A program made the position numbers and the translations under genes. A DNA stretch of 40,857 nucleotides from IMG/VR virus record IMGVR_UViG_3300021438_000028, positions 1-40,857 of that record, one strand, 5' to 3'. Shown here in pieces: positions 1-5,918 of the stretch. The notes beneath the pieces were generated by a model, which was not told the DNA's origin, searched no databases, and was given only the letters and a program-made list of their open reading frames with translations. This stretch comes from a virus. The first letter of the stretch is position 1. Every line of letters begins with the position of its first letter.

Positions 1-129
1 CTGTTCAAACAGGTAAAACGAACACATCTGACTAAAATATTTTTAAAAGGCCTGCTCAGGCCTATATATTGCCCCCTAAATATAATATAACAGAAAATTA
101 TTATGGGATACTATATACGCCCCTCGGGC
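1..129. repeat. Left copy of terminal direct redundancy
   Basis: This segment recurs at 40729-40857. The only difference is base 13, G here and A at 40741; the other 128 positions agree. It either marks a circularly closed assembly or is a genuine short terminal repeat of the virion DNA. It begins with an interrupted palindrome (CTGTT-CA-AACAG) and contains the hairpin at 48-63. Confidence 0.9.
48..63. terminator. Hairpin inside the terminal repeat
   Basis: AGGCCT-GCTC-AGGCCT gives a perfect 6-bp stem with a 4-base loop. Read leftward it is followed by TTTTAAAAATATTTT, so it could stop leftward transcription. The copy at 40776-40791 is identical. A role in end recognition is equally possible. 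Confidence 0.45.
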
Positions 130-154
130 GAGATTTTAAGGATATGGGGTCAAA

Positions 155-242
155 GTAGATAAATCGACATATAGATTTATAGATTTGTCGACAAATAGAC
201 ATATAGATTTAGCGTTAAATAGATTTATAGATGAGTCGACTA
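155..242. repeat. 8-bp-period tandem array
   Basis: Eleven consecutive octamers can be laid end to end from 155. ATAGATTT occurs exactly at 171, 179, 203 and 219, with variants GTAGATAA (155), ATCGACAT (163), GTCGACAA (187), ATAGACAT (195), ATAGATGA (227) and GTCGACTA (235); only the unit at 211 diverges strongly. The tract is AT-rich and non-coding. It resembles iterons of a replication origin or a cooperative operator; which one cannot be told from sequence. Confidence 0.6.
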
Positions 243-250
243 TCTCCCCA

Positions 251-418
251 TGTCTTAAATGTCCGATTTGGGGGGCTTGTCTTATTTTGTAATAGTTTAT
301 TCCATATTGCCCGCTATGTCGGTAATGCCCACTATGTCCTACTTGTCCATATTGTACCCTATATTCGGTGTGACCTAAATCACAGGGGTAATGTCCGACA
401 TGTCCGAATTGTCCCCTT
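251..418. repeat. 9-bp-period TGTCC array
   Basis: A TGTCC-like pentamer recurs every 9 bases in three phased blocks. Starts are at 251, 260 and 278; then 308, 317, 326, 335, 344, 353 and 371; then 392, 401 and 410. The last units abut the -35 box of the first early promoter. The reverse strand reads as a Gly-His/Gln-X tripeptide repeat, but that frame has only a TTG start inside a promoter, so I treat the array as non-coding protein-binding sites. Confidence 0.6.
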
Positions 419-445
419 GACAAGCGTACCGAAAGGTGGTTAAAT
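417..445 (+). promoter_or_regulatory. Early promoter P1
   Basis: TTGACA at 417-422 and TTAAAT at 440-445 are separated by 17 bases. It directly follows the 9-bp array, so a protein bound there could control it. It is the first of four promoters about 85 bp apart pointing at the early operon. Confidence 0.6.
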
Positions 446-501
446 ACTCCTTATCAAGACAAGCAACACCAAAAGCGCGACACGCCGAAAGTGTGCAAGA
501 C

Positions 502-529
502 TTGACAAGTTGGGAAAGTGTGATATACT
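502..529 (+). promoter_or_regulatory. Early promoter P2, extended -10
   Basis: TTGACA at 502-507 and TATACT at 524-529 are 16 bases apart, with TG at 521-522 forming an extended -10. Its -35 box is exactly 85 bases after that of P1. Transcription would start near 536, just before two hairpins. Confidence 0.75.
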
Positions 530-540
530 TACACCAACAA

Positions 541-574
541 GCCACCGAAAGGTGGCAACCCGCAGATAGGGTTG
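541..574 (+). ncRNA. Paired hairpins after P2 (possible small RNA or leader)
   Basis: GCCACC-GAAA-GGTGGC (541-556) is a 6-bp stem with a GNRA-type tetraloop, followed at once by CAACCC-gcagata-GGGTTG (556-574, sharing base 556). They lie a few bases after the expected P2 start and before P3. There is no U-tract after them, so they do not look like a simple terminator. No known RNA family is recognised. Confidence 0.4.
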
Positions 575-586
575 GTACTACTGCAC

Positions 587-615
587 TTGACAAGTGAATA
601 AGGATATGCTAGACT
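587..615 (+). promoter_or_regulatory. Early promoter P3, extended -10
   Basis: TTGACA at 587-592, 17-base spacer, TAGACT at 610-615 with TG at 607-608. It lies 85 bases after P2 and belongs to the same tandem series. Confidence 0.65.
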
Positions 616-630
616 AGGTACTAGAAGCAG

Positions 631-655
631 CGGGTCGCCCGTGGTATCACTACCA
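631..655 (+). ncRNA. Paired hairpins after P3
   Basis: CGGG-tcg-CCCG (631-641) and TGGTA-tcac-TACCA (642-655) are back to back, starting about 9 bases after the predicted P3 start. The promoter-then-two-hairpins plan repeats that of P2 with different stem sequences, so the shape rather than the sequence appears to be kept. Confidence 0.35.
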
Positions 656-667
656 TATTCTTATGAC

Positions 668-696
668 TTGACACGCGGTGCATACTATGGTATGCT
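668..696 (+). promoter_or_regulatory. Early promoter P4, extended -10
   Basis: TTGACA at 668-673, 17-base spacer, TATGCT at 691-696, TG at 688-689. It is the last of the tandem promoters and the likely main start for the gene at 757. Confidence 0.7.
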
Positions 697-741
697 TAGG
701 GCTCACGACCCTACACCGCACTAGCCTTGCACCGTGCAAGG
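697..741 (+). promoter_or_regulatory. Hairpins in the leader of the first early gene
   Basis: TAGGG-ctcacga-CCCTA (697-713) overlaps the expected P4 start. CCTTGCA-CCG-TGCAAGG (725-741) is a perfect 7-bp stem ending just before the ribosome binding site GAAAGGA (743-749). The second hairpin could influence translation or mRNA stability of the gene at 757. Confidence 0.45.
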
Positions 742-756
742 TGAAAGGATACCGAT

Positions 757-1035
757 ATGACCTACAACCCTTTCGGGGGTAGTGGTAGTATCGTAGTTAC
801 ACCGTCACGCCCATTAGTGACTAGCCGTAGGCTAGGCTCAAGCGGGTGGAGATTACACGACACGCCAAACGGTCGCGCCTACAAGCGCACCCGCAACGGT
901 AAAGTGACAAGTAATCGAAACAAGGTGGAACGCGTACTGCCTACCCTTGACGACGACACCGCACTAGCATTAGTGGCTAAGTTGGCAACCACCAACGACA
1001 CCACCGCACCTAACCTTAACATACACGACAAGTAG
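757..1035 (+). CDS. Early protein of unknown function, 92 aa
   Basis: First gene of the rightward early operon. The ATG follows GAAAGGA by about 7 bases, and the gene is served by promoter P4. The protein is basic in its first 60 residues, with Arg/Lys around residues 24-55, and has a more acidic C-terminal third; a nucleic-acid-binding role is possible but only a guess. No membrane segment or Cys motif is present and no family is recognised. Its position right behind four tandem promoters suggests it is among the first and most strongly made phage products, where host-takeover proteins usually sit. Confidence 0.7.
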   Translation: MTYNPFGGSGSIVVTPSRPLVTSRRLGSSGWRLHDTPNGRAYKRTRNGKVTSNRNKVERVLPTLDDDTALALVAKLATTNDTTAPNLNIHDK

Positions 1036-1091
1036 TATGTAGTCGCGCCTAGCACTAGGCTACGCTGGCTCACGCCCAAGCGCGACACGAC

Positions 1092-1120
1092 TTGACAACC
1101 TGTCGGGTCTATGCTATACT
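1092..1120 (+). promoter_or_regulatory. Early promoter P5, extended -10
   Basis: TTGACA at 1092-1097, 17-base spacer, TATACT at 1115-1120 with TG at 1112-1113. It closely matches the bacterial consensus. Because an ATG at 1121 abuts the -10 box, that ATG lies upstream of the expected start of transcription and cannot open the next gene. Confidence 0.8.
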
Positions 1121-1147
1121 ATGGCATATCAACGGAAAGGTAAGCAT

Positions 1148-1303
1148 ATGTCTGCAACGCAACGCCTCATGGCGGAATTGCGGGCTAGTGAGTGGCTAGA
1201 AGCGAAAGAGAGTGCTAAGGCACTATTCCAAGCGAACCTACTCGCAACGCCATGGCAACCCGCCACCAAGCGCACCACGCTCAAGGGGTTACAACGACCA
1301 TGA
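1148..1303 (+). CDS. Early protein of unknown function, 51 aa
   Basis: I place the start at ATG 1148 rather than the in-frame ATG at 1121. The upstream ATG touches the -10 box of P5, and GGAAAGG at about 1134-1140 is well spaced for 1148. The protein is Ala/Leu-rich with alternating Glu and Lys/Arg in the first half, consistent with an amphipathic helix, then a short basic tail. Its stop codon overlaps the next start (ATGA at 1300-1303), so the two are probably co-translated. No family is recognised. Confidence 0.6.
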   Translation: MSATQRLMAELRASEWLEAKESAKALFQANLLATPWQPATKRTTLKGLQRP

Positions 1304-1437
1304 CTAATCTAGATATGCTCGCTGTAATCATAGCACTAACAACCTCGATTACACTCGTAATCACGACCGCACTAGCGAACGCTAGACTCACCCGCAAGGT
1401 TGAGTACCTACAACTACAACTTAACCGTAAGGGGTAA
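1300..1437 (+). CDS. Small single-span membrane protein, 45 aa
   Basis: ATG 1300 overlaps the preceding stop as ATGA and is preceded by AAGGGG. A longer reading from 1252 would overlap the upstream gene heavily, so I reject it. Residues about 5-27 are a hydrophobic helix rich in Ile, Val, Thr and Leu, followed by a basic and amphipathic tail likely facing the cytoplasm. It could alter the host membrane early in infection, for example in superinfection exclusion, but nothing in the sequence identifies the function. Confidence 0.6.
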   Translation: MTNLDMLAVIIALTTSITLVITTALANARLTRKVEYLQLQLNRKG

Positions 1438-1440
1438 GGC

Positions 1441-1665
1441 ATGGCTAAGAAGTTGCCCACACTCGAAGAGTACCTAGCAAGTGATGACTGGGAAGAATTC
1501 GCAGACAGACTTGACAAGGCTACCCTAGATGAACTAAAATTACACCTAATCGAAGTCGATAAGTGGGAGAGTCAAATCGAAGATGAAGACTCGCCCGACT
1601 TTGATGATGTAATCATGTACGAAGCAGACCTAATCGACCTCATATCCTTGAGAGAGAGTATGTAG
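1441..1665 (+). CDS. Highly acidic early protein, 74 aa
   Basis: Starts four bases after the upstream stop. Roughly a third of its residues are Asp or Glu, spread along the whole chain, with few basic residues and no Cys. The pattern suggests a small helical protein. Strongly acidic small phage proteins sometimes mimic DNA to block host nucleic-acid-binding proteins. That analogy rests only on composition and early position, and no family is recognised. Confidence 0.65.
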   Translation: MAKKLPTLEEYLASDDWEEFADRLDKATLDELKLHLIEVDKWESQIEDEDSPDFDDVIMYEADLIDLISLRESM

Positions 1666-1667
1666 TT

Positions 1668-1841
1668 ATGAACGAGAACCTGCTACTAGACCTAACCCCA
1701 AGAGAGGTTGAGGTTATCCGCATGGCTTTACGCCAAGCACAAGAAGCGCACAAGCGCAACGATTTTAAGGTGTTGGAATTGGAAATCGCAGACTTGCGGT
1801 CGAGAATATCTGACGCCATTATGGACTTGACAAGGGTTTAA
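1668..1841 (+). CDS. Small coiled-coil-like protein, 57 aa
   Basis: ATG 1668 lies two bases after the upstream stop and the frame runs to TAA at 1839-1841. The product opens MNENLLLDLTPREVEVIR and is helical, with Leu/Ile at heptad-like spacing across residues 16-56. The segment LTPREVEVIRMAL resembles the start of helix-turn-helix domains of the LuxR or sigma region 4 kind, but it is too short for a full domain. The last codons contain the -35 box of promoter P6, so the gene and the next promoter are nested. Confidence 0.55.
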   Translation: MNENLLLDLTPREVEVIRMALRQAQEAHKRNDFKVLELEIADLRSRISDAIMDLTRV

Positions 1842-1855
1842 GTCTATGCTATACT
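1827..1855 (+). promoter_or_regulatory. Early promoter P6, extended -10
   Basis: TTGACA at 1827-1832, 17-base spacer, TATACT at 1850-1855, TG at 1847-1848. Its layout is essentially that of P5. It lies inside the end of the previous gene and drives the amidoligase gene, giving that pair its own strong promoter. Confidence 0.8.
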
Positions 1856-1889
1856 ACACCTACAACATACAGGAAGGGGGTGAGTAAAT

Positions 1890-3212
1890 ATGGAAGAAGA
1901 GACAGAACCTATCGTATGTGTTCTATGCAACGACACGGTAGATGAAGATGATGTACGCCGTTTCGCTGACGGTCGAACCGCTTGTGAGAATTGTACCGTA
2001 TGGTGCGAGTCTTGCGAAGACTTGACCGCTAGTGATGAAGCAATAAGTGACCACAACGCTTCATACTGTGGTAATTGCGGTTGGTATTGCGACCATTGTC
2101 GCGGTGCATACTCTAATGACTCGAACTATGTAAGTGGTGAGTCATGGTGTGACGGTTGCTACGAGAACGACTCGTTCTACTGTGAGCCTTGTGGCGAAAG
2201 TTACAGCGACCGATACGATTACTATTCCGTAGAGGGTGACACTTGGTGTCAAGACTGTATGGAAAGTAGCGCATGGTACTGTGATGAGTGCGGTGAATAC
2301 TACCGTGACGATAACGAGTGCGACTGTGGCAATACTGCCAACGGTGCACCGCCTGTCGCGGGTCGCAACTGCAACTGTCGCCGTATCATACATGAGTACT
2401 CATGCAAGCCATCTCTAGTATTCCACGGTGTATCTAACCGCAGACTCTATATGGGGTTCGAGTTAGAGACACAAATCCGTGGCGGTGACTTGGAAGGTGC
2501 TTCTATATTTACCGACACAGCACTAGCAACCGACAAGGTTGGTATCATTAAGTATGATGCCAGCATAGGTCGTGACGGCTATGACGGCTTCGAGATAGTG
2601 ACACAACCACATACTCACTTGCACTATCGTGAGAATAGTGCTTCACTATGGGATACTATCGACAAGTTACGCACGCAGTATGGTGCTAGGTCATGGGATA
2701 CCAAATCCTGTGGGCTACATATCCATATCTCTCGCGCTGGCTTCTCAAGTGGTGCGCACATGCACCGCTTCATATCGTTCGTGTATTCTAACGCAGAATA
2801 CATGATGAAGTTTGCTGGTCGCAAGTCAGACTATGCAAGGTTCAATGATGTCTATACCTTTAACGAGTATGACCAGCCAGTCAAGTCGTTCAAGCACAAG
2901 GTAGCAGACCCACGCCGTAGCAGTACGGAAAGATATTCTGCGGTCAATACGCAGAACCGTGACACGCTAGAACTACGGTTCTTCCGTGGCACAATGAACA
3001 CCCGCACAATTCTATCAGCACTTGACTTAGCGCAAGCCATGGTAGAATATACTAGAGACCTACGCCTTGACGAAGTCAAGTTAGGTGCGCTAGACTGGTC
3101 ATGGTTCGCCGATTATGTACGAGATAACAACGGACTATACCCAGACCTTTACAACCGACTCGACAAGGTGTCGAGTACCAACCTAACCAACCCTACACTA
3201 GAGAACGCATGA
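1890..3212 (+). CDS. Predicted amidoligase with multi-zinc-ribbon N-terminus, 440 aa
   Basis: Residues 180-440 match the pattern of the phage/bacterial Amidoligase_2 family, a COOH-NH2 ligase fold related to glutamine synthetase. I see GFELE at 189-193, KYDAS at 221-225, GFEIVT at 233-238, CGLHIHIS at 274-281, RYSAVN at 348-353 and ELRFFRGT at 361-368. Such enzymes are predicted to use ATP to join a carboxylate to an amine; the substrate is unknown. Residues 10-165 carry about ten CxxC knuckles, so several zinc ribbons precede the catalytic part. The start ATG follows GGAAGGGGG, and promoter P6 lies just upstream. The downstream amidotransferase starts nine bases after the stop, which suggests a two-component system. 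Confidence 0.75.
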   Translation: MEEETEPIVCVLCNDTVDEDDVRRFADGRTACENCTVWCESCEDLTASDEAISDHNASYCGNCGWYCDHCRGAYSNDSNYVSGESWCDGCYENDSFYCEPCGESYSDRYDYYSVEGDTWCQDCMESSAWYCDECGEYYRDDNECDCGNTANGAPPVAGRNCNCRRIIHEYSCKPSLVFHGVSNRRLYMGFELETQIRGGDLEGASIFTDTALATDKVGIIKYDASIGRDGYDGFEIVTQPHTHLHYRENSASLWDTIDKLRTQYGARSWDTKSCGLHIHISRAGFSSGAHMHRFISFVYSNAEYMMKFAGRKSDYARFNDVYTFNEYDQPVKSFKHKVADPRRSSTERYSAVNTQNRDTLELRFFRGTMNTRTILSALDLAQAMVEYTRDLRLDEVKLGALDWSWFADYVRDNNGLYPDLYNRLDKVSSTNLTNPTLENA

Positions 3213-3220
3213 GGTGATGT

Positions 3221-4075
3221 ATGTGTATCCTTGTAGTATGTGAGCCTAACAGCACACCTACCAAGACAGACCTGCATAACGGTGCATGTAGTAATCCACA
3301 CGGTTATGGCTTCGCCATTATCGCTGGTGACACTATCATATCTGAACGCAGTATGTCCGCCAAGAAATCTATTGCACGGTTCTTAGAACTGCGCAAGCAA
3401 TATCCTAACGGCTATGCCATGTGGCACGCACGATACGCCACGCACGGTGTCAAGAACGAAGCCAACTGCCACCCCTTCAAGGTCGGCGGTTCTGACTTGA
3501 CATATCTAGCACACAATGGTATCCTAGATGTAACAATTGAGAAGTCAGACAAGCGTAGTGACACTAGAGTATTCGCAGAGGATACCTTACCACTCATGGG
3601 TGGCGTGTCGGTACTTGACAATGACACGGTATGGACTATGGTTAGCAAGTGGGCTAGCGGTAGCAAGATATGTATCCTTACCTTAGACCCTACTGCCAAG
3701 CACCAAATCTACCTAGTCAATGAGAACTTAGGTACATGGGATAACAACGGTATATGGTGGAGCAACCAGTCGCACAAGCGCAGTACCTATACTGCACCAG
3801 CGCAGGTGTGGCAACCACCAGCAAGAGACTTAGACAAGGCAGAGTCATTAGCCTATGACTATGCTATTGCCCACTACTACGAAGAAGAAGCGGAAGAAGT
3901 ATTAGATATCTGCCCTGCGTGTGAGACGCTTGTAGATATGTACGAGAATCCGTACTACTGCACCATGTGTGAGACATGCTTCGACTGTGATACCAGTATC
4001 ATAGACTGCATGTGCTACACACCCAGCAGGAATTGGTCAAGCAAGCGTGACTATGACCTGTTCAACCAACTATAA
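3221..4075 (+). CDS. Class II glutamine amidotransferase with C-terminal zinc cluster, 284 aa
   Basis: The protein begins Met-Cys, placing a Cys nucleophile at the mature N-terminus as in class II (Ntn-type) glutamine amidotransferases. Other family signatures are HARYATHG at 69-76, NCHPF at 82-86 and LAHNGIL at 96-102. The family hydrolyses glutamine and hands ammonia to a partner; here the obvious partner is the amidoligase encoded just upstream. The last 60 residues carry several CxxC pairs like those in the amidoligase N-terminus, hinting that both proteins dock by similar zinc modules. The start is fixed by the Cys2 requirement and the GAGGTGAT binding site at 3211-3218. Confidence 0.8.
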   Translation: MCILVVCEPNSTPTKTDLHNGACSNPHGYGFAIIAGDTIISERSMSAKKSIARFLELRKQYPNGYAMWHARYATHGVKNEANCHPFKVGGSDLTYLAHNGILDVTIEKSDKRSDTRVFAEDTLPLMGGVSVLDNDTVWTMVSKWASGSKICILTLDPTAKHQIYLVNENLGTWDNNGIWWSNQSHKRSTYTAPAQVWQPPARDLDKAESLAYDYAIAHYYEEEAEEVLDICPACETLVDMYENPYYCTMCETCFDCDTSIIDCMCYTPSRNWSSKRDYDLFNQL

Positions 4076-4077
4076 TT

Positions 4078-4101
4078 CCACATGGGCTACAACCTATGTG
4101 G
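4078..4101 (+). terminator. Hairpin after the amidotransferase gene
   Basis: CCACATGGG pairs with CCTATGTGG around the loop CTACAA, giving nine pairs with one G-T wobble, three bases after the stop codon. No T-run follows, so it is more likely an mRNA-stability or attenuation element than a strong terminator. Confidence 0.4.
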
Positions 4102-4145
4102 GGTAACACAAGCACAACCAAACAACCAACCAACGAGAGGAACAC

Positions 4146-4415
4146 ATGTCAGCAACACAAATTCAGGTAATCGCAGATGAGATTTCTGCACTAGCTTCAG
4201 AGGTAGCGTACCTTGCGCTATCAGTAGACACATCTTCAGAGTACCCTAAGCGTGGTACTATTGTGAGAGCGTTGCCTACACAGAATCGTTTCAAGGCCAA
4301 GTCAATGTGGGTATCACTGGGCGACGGTACATACAAGCACTTGACTGGTAGCAAGGGTCTCATCACCACCCATGCACGCCTTGACGGTTACGTCTCGACT
4401 GTATTCGAGGCATAA
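4146..4415 (+). CDS. Early protein of unknown function, 89 aa
   Basis: ATG 4146 is preceded by CGAGAGGAAC, a good ribosome binding site. The first 28 residues are helical and acidic. The rest looks like beta-strand-rich sequence with basic residues (RTQ-type and KSMWVSLGDG segments around 42-70), reminiscent of a small SH3-like or PAS-like barrel. No catalytic or metal motif is visible and the family is not recognised. It follows the hairpin at 4078-4101 and begins a second set of small early genes. Confidence 0.65.
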   Translation: MSATQIQVIADEISALASEVAYLALSVDTSSEYPKRGTIVRALPTQNRFKAKSMWVSLGDGTYKHLTGSKGLITTHARLDGYVSTVFEA

Positions 4416-4475
4416 CCAACTGACCTGAGCATGTCATTAAACTGCTCACCATTATTATCAACGAGAGGATATATG

Positions 4476-4619
4476 ATGACAGAACGCACCGTATTATGGC
4501 AGGCTACAGTCTATGATAAAGATGTAGCCAACATGAGTGACGACAGGATTAAAGAGTTTAGATTAGAACTAAGCAAGGCTGTATATGAAGTCTGCTGGAA
4601 CTACGGAGTACACAACTAA
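4476..4619 (+). CDS. Small protein of unknown function, 47 aa
   Basis: Two adjacent ATGs (4473 and 4476) follow the binding site GAGG at 4465-4468. I choose 4476 for its better spacing, though 4473 is possible. An upstream ATG at 4431 would place the binding site inside the gene. The product is a soluble, mixed-charge peptide with a WQATVYD strand followed by a helix. Its stop codon shares a base with the next start. No family is recognised. Confidence 0.5.
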   Translation: MTERTVLWQATVYDKDVANMSDDRIKEFRLELSKAVYEVCWNYGVHN

Positions 4620-4759
4620 TGGCAAAGTATGTAGTGATATGCGAGGCAGACAACTGCGAAGCAGAGAACGAGGACTGGGAAGATGACGGCTCAACATACT
4701 GGTTCACATGCTCAACATGTGGATACGACAACGAGGTGGTGCATTCACCATGGAAATGA
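4619..4759 (+). CDS. Small zinc-ribbon-like protein, 46 aa
   Basis: ATG 4619 shares its A with the preceding TAA. The chain has Cys at residues 8, 13, 31 and 34. The CSTCG knuckle with two upstream Cys is the layout of a minimal zinc ribbon, separated by an acidic stretch (residues 14-24). The stop overlaps an ATG of the following WhiB gene (4756-4759). It is one of several Cys-rich mini-proteins in this operon; DNA, RNA or protein binding is plausible. Confidence 0.6.
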   Translation: MAKYVVICEADNCEAENEDWEDDGSTYWFTCSTCGYDNEVVHSPWK

Positions 4760-5094
4760 GTAACATGACTGGACTATGTACAACACACCCTAACCCCGAC
4801 CTATGGTTCGAGGACTCAGGTGACTTGTTCGAGAAGCGTTTAGGTAGTAGCAACCCTAACATTAAGTTCTTAGAACGCCGTAAGAATATGCTTATTGCTA
4901 TGGAGATATGTACTAAATGTCCGATTCGTACCAATTGTCTATCCGAGGGCATGAAAGAAGAGAACCTAGACTATGGTATATGGGGTGGCTTGCTGCCAGG
5001 TGAGCGTATTGCACTTGCCGACACGGCTAAGGCTTCGACTGACAGGAAAGCACGCATGACTACAGCCCGTAACATTAGGAGTCTTATCAAATGA
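4750..5094 (+). CDS. whiB: WhiB-family transcriptional regulator, 114 aa
   Basis: WhiB proteins are actinobacterial iron-sulphur transcription factors that bind the primary sigma factor. The four cluster cysteines are C10, C54, C57 and C63 (the last three in C-x2-C-x5-C), followed by the family turn GIWGG at 76-80 and a basic C-terminal tail for DNA contact. I start at ATG 4750, behind GAGGTGG at 4733-4739; ATGs at 4756 and 4765 are also possible, and 4708 would overlap the upstream gene too far. The stop overlaps the next gene as ATGA. A phage copy could redirect host transcription or act as dominant negative, as the WhiB protein of mycobacteriophage TM4 is known to do. Confidence 0.9.
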   Translation: MEMSNMTGLCTTHPNPDLWFEDSGDLFEKRLGSSNPNIKFLERRKNMLIAMEICTKCPIRTNCLSEGMKEENLDYGIWGGLLPGERIALADTAKASTDRKARMTTARNIRSLIK

Positions 5095-5480
5095 AATCAA
5101 TATTCTTCTTGCTATTCGTAATGGTTAGCATATTTCTGTTCACCCCTTCATCGGAAGCACCCACGAAAATACCAACGGTGACTGTCACATGGAGTAAGGC
5201 GGACAGTAAAGCATATGCAAGAGACCAACTTGCGGTATGGCAGGAAGAACAATGGTCATGCCTTAGCAACTTGTGGGGCAAGGAATCCGCATGGAATCCT
5301 AAAGCCTATAATAAAGTCAGAGTTATGGGGAAGAACGCTGGCGGTATTCCACAGTTGCTAGGGCTTGACCCTGCTACACCAGCTACGCTTCAGATAGACC
5401 GAGGCTTGGCTTATATATACTATAGGTACGGCACGCCATGTGAAGCATGGCGCTTCTTCAAGAAACATGGGTGGCACTAA
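5091..5480 (+). CDS. Secreted lysozyme-like transglycosylase, 129 aa
   Basis: Residues 1-22 form a signal peptide or membrane anchor (one Lys then a hydrophobic run). From residue 55 the sequence follows the lytic transglycosylase/goose-lysozyme-like pattern common in actinobacteria: LWGKESAWNP with the likely catalytic Glu65, AGGIPQLL at 83-90, QIDRGLAYI at 101-109, and the closing YGTPCEAW and GW. It would cleave the glycan strands of peptidoglycan outside the membrane. Its place in the early operon, overlapping WhiB, is unusual for a lysis enzyme. Local wall remodelling, superinfection exclusion or a growth-promoting (Rpf-like) effect are alternatives to lysis. Confidence 0.75.
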   Translation: MKSIFFLLFVMVSIFLFTPSSEAPTKIPTVTVTWSKADSKAYARDQLAVWQEEQWSCLSNLWGKESAWNPKAYNKVRVMGKNAGGIPQLLGLDPATPATLQIDRGLAYIYYRYGTPCEAWRFFKKHGWH

Positions 5481-5701
5481 TGATGACCAAAGATGATAAG
5501 GTTATGTGTGACTCATGCCATAAGGAAATCAAAGATGAAGTAACAGTTGTAAAGACTAATGGAAAAGGTTGGGCTAATAGATTCAAAAGCGAAAACCATT
5601 TCCATCGCACACCACTTGACTGCGCAAATGCAGTTGAGCCAATAAAGATACAATCACGATATGCTATGCACGCAAACGAGAGAAAGAGACGGAATGGCTA
5701 A
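5480..5701 (+). CDS. Small putative zinc-binding protein, 73 aa
   Basis: I start at ATG 5480, which shares its A with the upstream stop; ATG 5483 is equally possible, and 5447 would lie deep in the upstream gene. CDSCH near residue 9 and a later HFHRTPLDC segment supply a Cys2 plus His/Cys set that could hold one zinc. The rest is basic and hydrophilic. No family is recognised. It continues the overlapping run of Cys-containing small genes. Confidence 0.55.
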   Translation: MMTKDDKVMCDSCHKEIKDEVTVVKTNGKGWANRFKSENHFHRTPLDCANAVEPIKIQSRYAMHANERKRRNG

Positions 5702-5918
5702 ACATATTACAGAGATGAAACCTGATTACACCAAGGCTATGGACATACGCGGTAAGCCAACTGCGGTGTGCCCATGTGGGTGTGAGATATGGAATGTCAA
5801 GTGTAAGTTCGATGACTTCGGTGACATAGACATGTACTTCTTGGACATGGAATGCGCTGAGTGTGGTACACTAGCTACTGCACCAACACCAGTAGACTTG
5901 GAGACGGACGATGACTGA
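5694..5918 (+). CDS. Zinc-ribbon protein, 74 aa
   Basis: ATG 5694 overlaps the end of the previous gene by eight bases. A CPCGC knuckle (about residues 27-31) and a CAECG knuckle (about 54-58) are joined by a strand-rich, acidic segment, the usual two-knuckle zinc-ribbon layout. Similar small zinc-ribbon proteins are common in actinophage early regions, with no assigned function. The C-terminus is acidic (ETDDD). Confidence 0.65.
   Translation: MAKHITEMKPDYTKAMDIRGKPTAVCPCGCEIWNVKCKFDDFGDIDMYFLDMECAECGTLATAPTPVDLETDDD

Noticed and set aside
136-423. Minus-strand 95-residue frame with Gly-His/Gln tripeptide repeats
   Set aside because: Its start is a TTG inside promoter P1 with no binding site, and the repeat follows DNA periods of 9 and 8 bases, the latter not a multiple of three. 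It looks like a by-product of the arrays.
541-574. tRNA-like structure in the early leader
   Set aside because: The two hairpins do not form a cloverleaf, and no acceptor stem, TPsiC loop or anticodon arm could be placed.
1148-4415. Shared MSATQ start of the genes at 1148 and 4146 as a sign of duplication
   Set aside because: Similarity ends after five residues; chance or a common start-region preference is enough.
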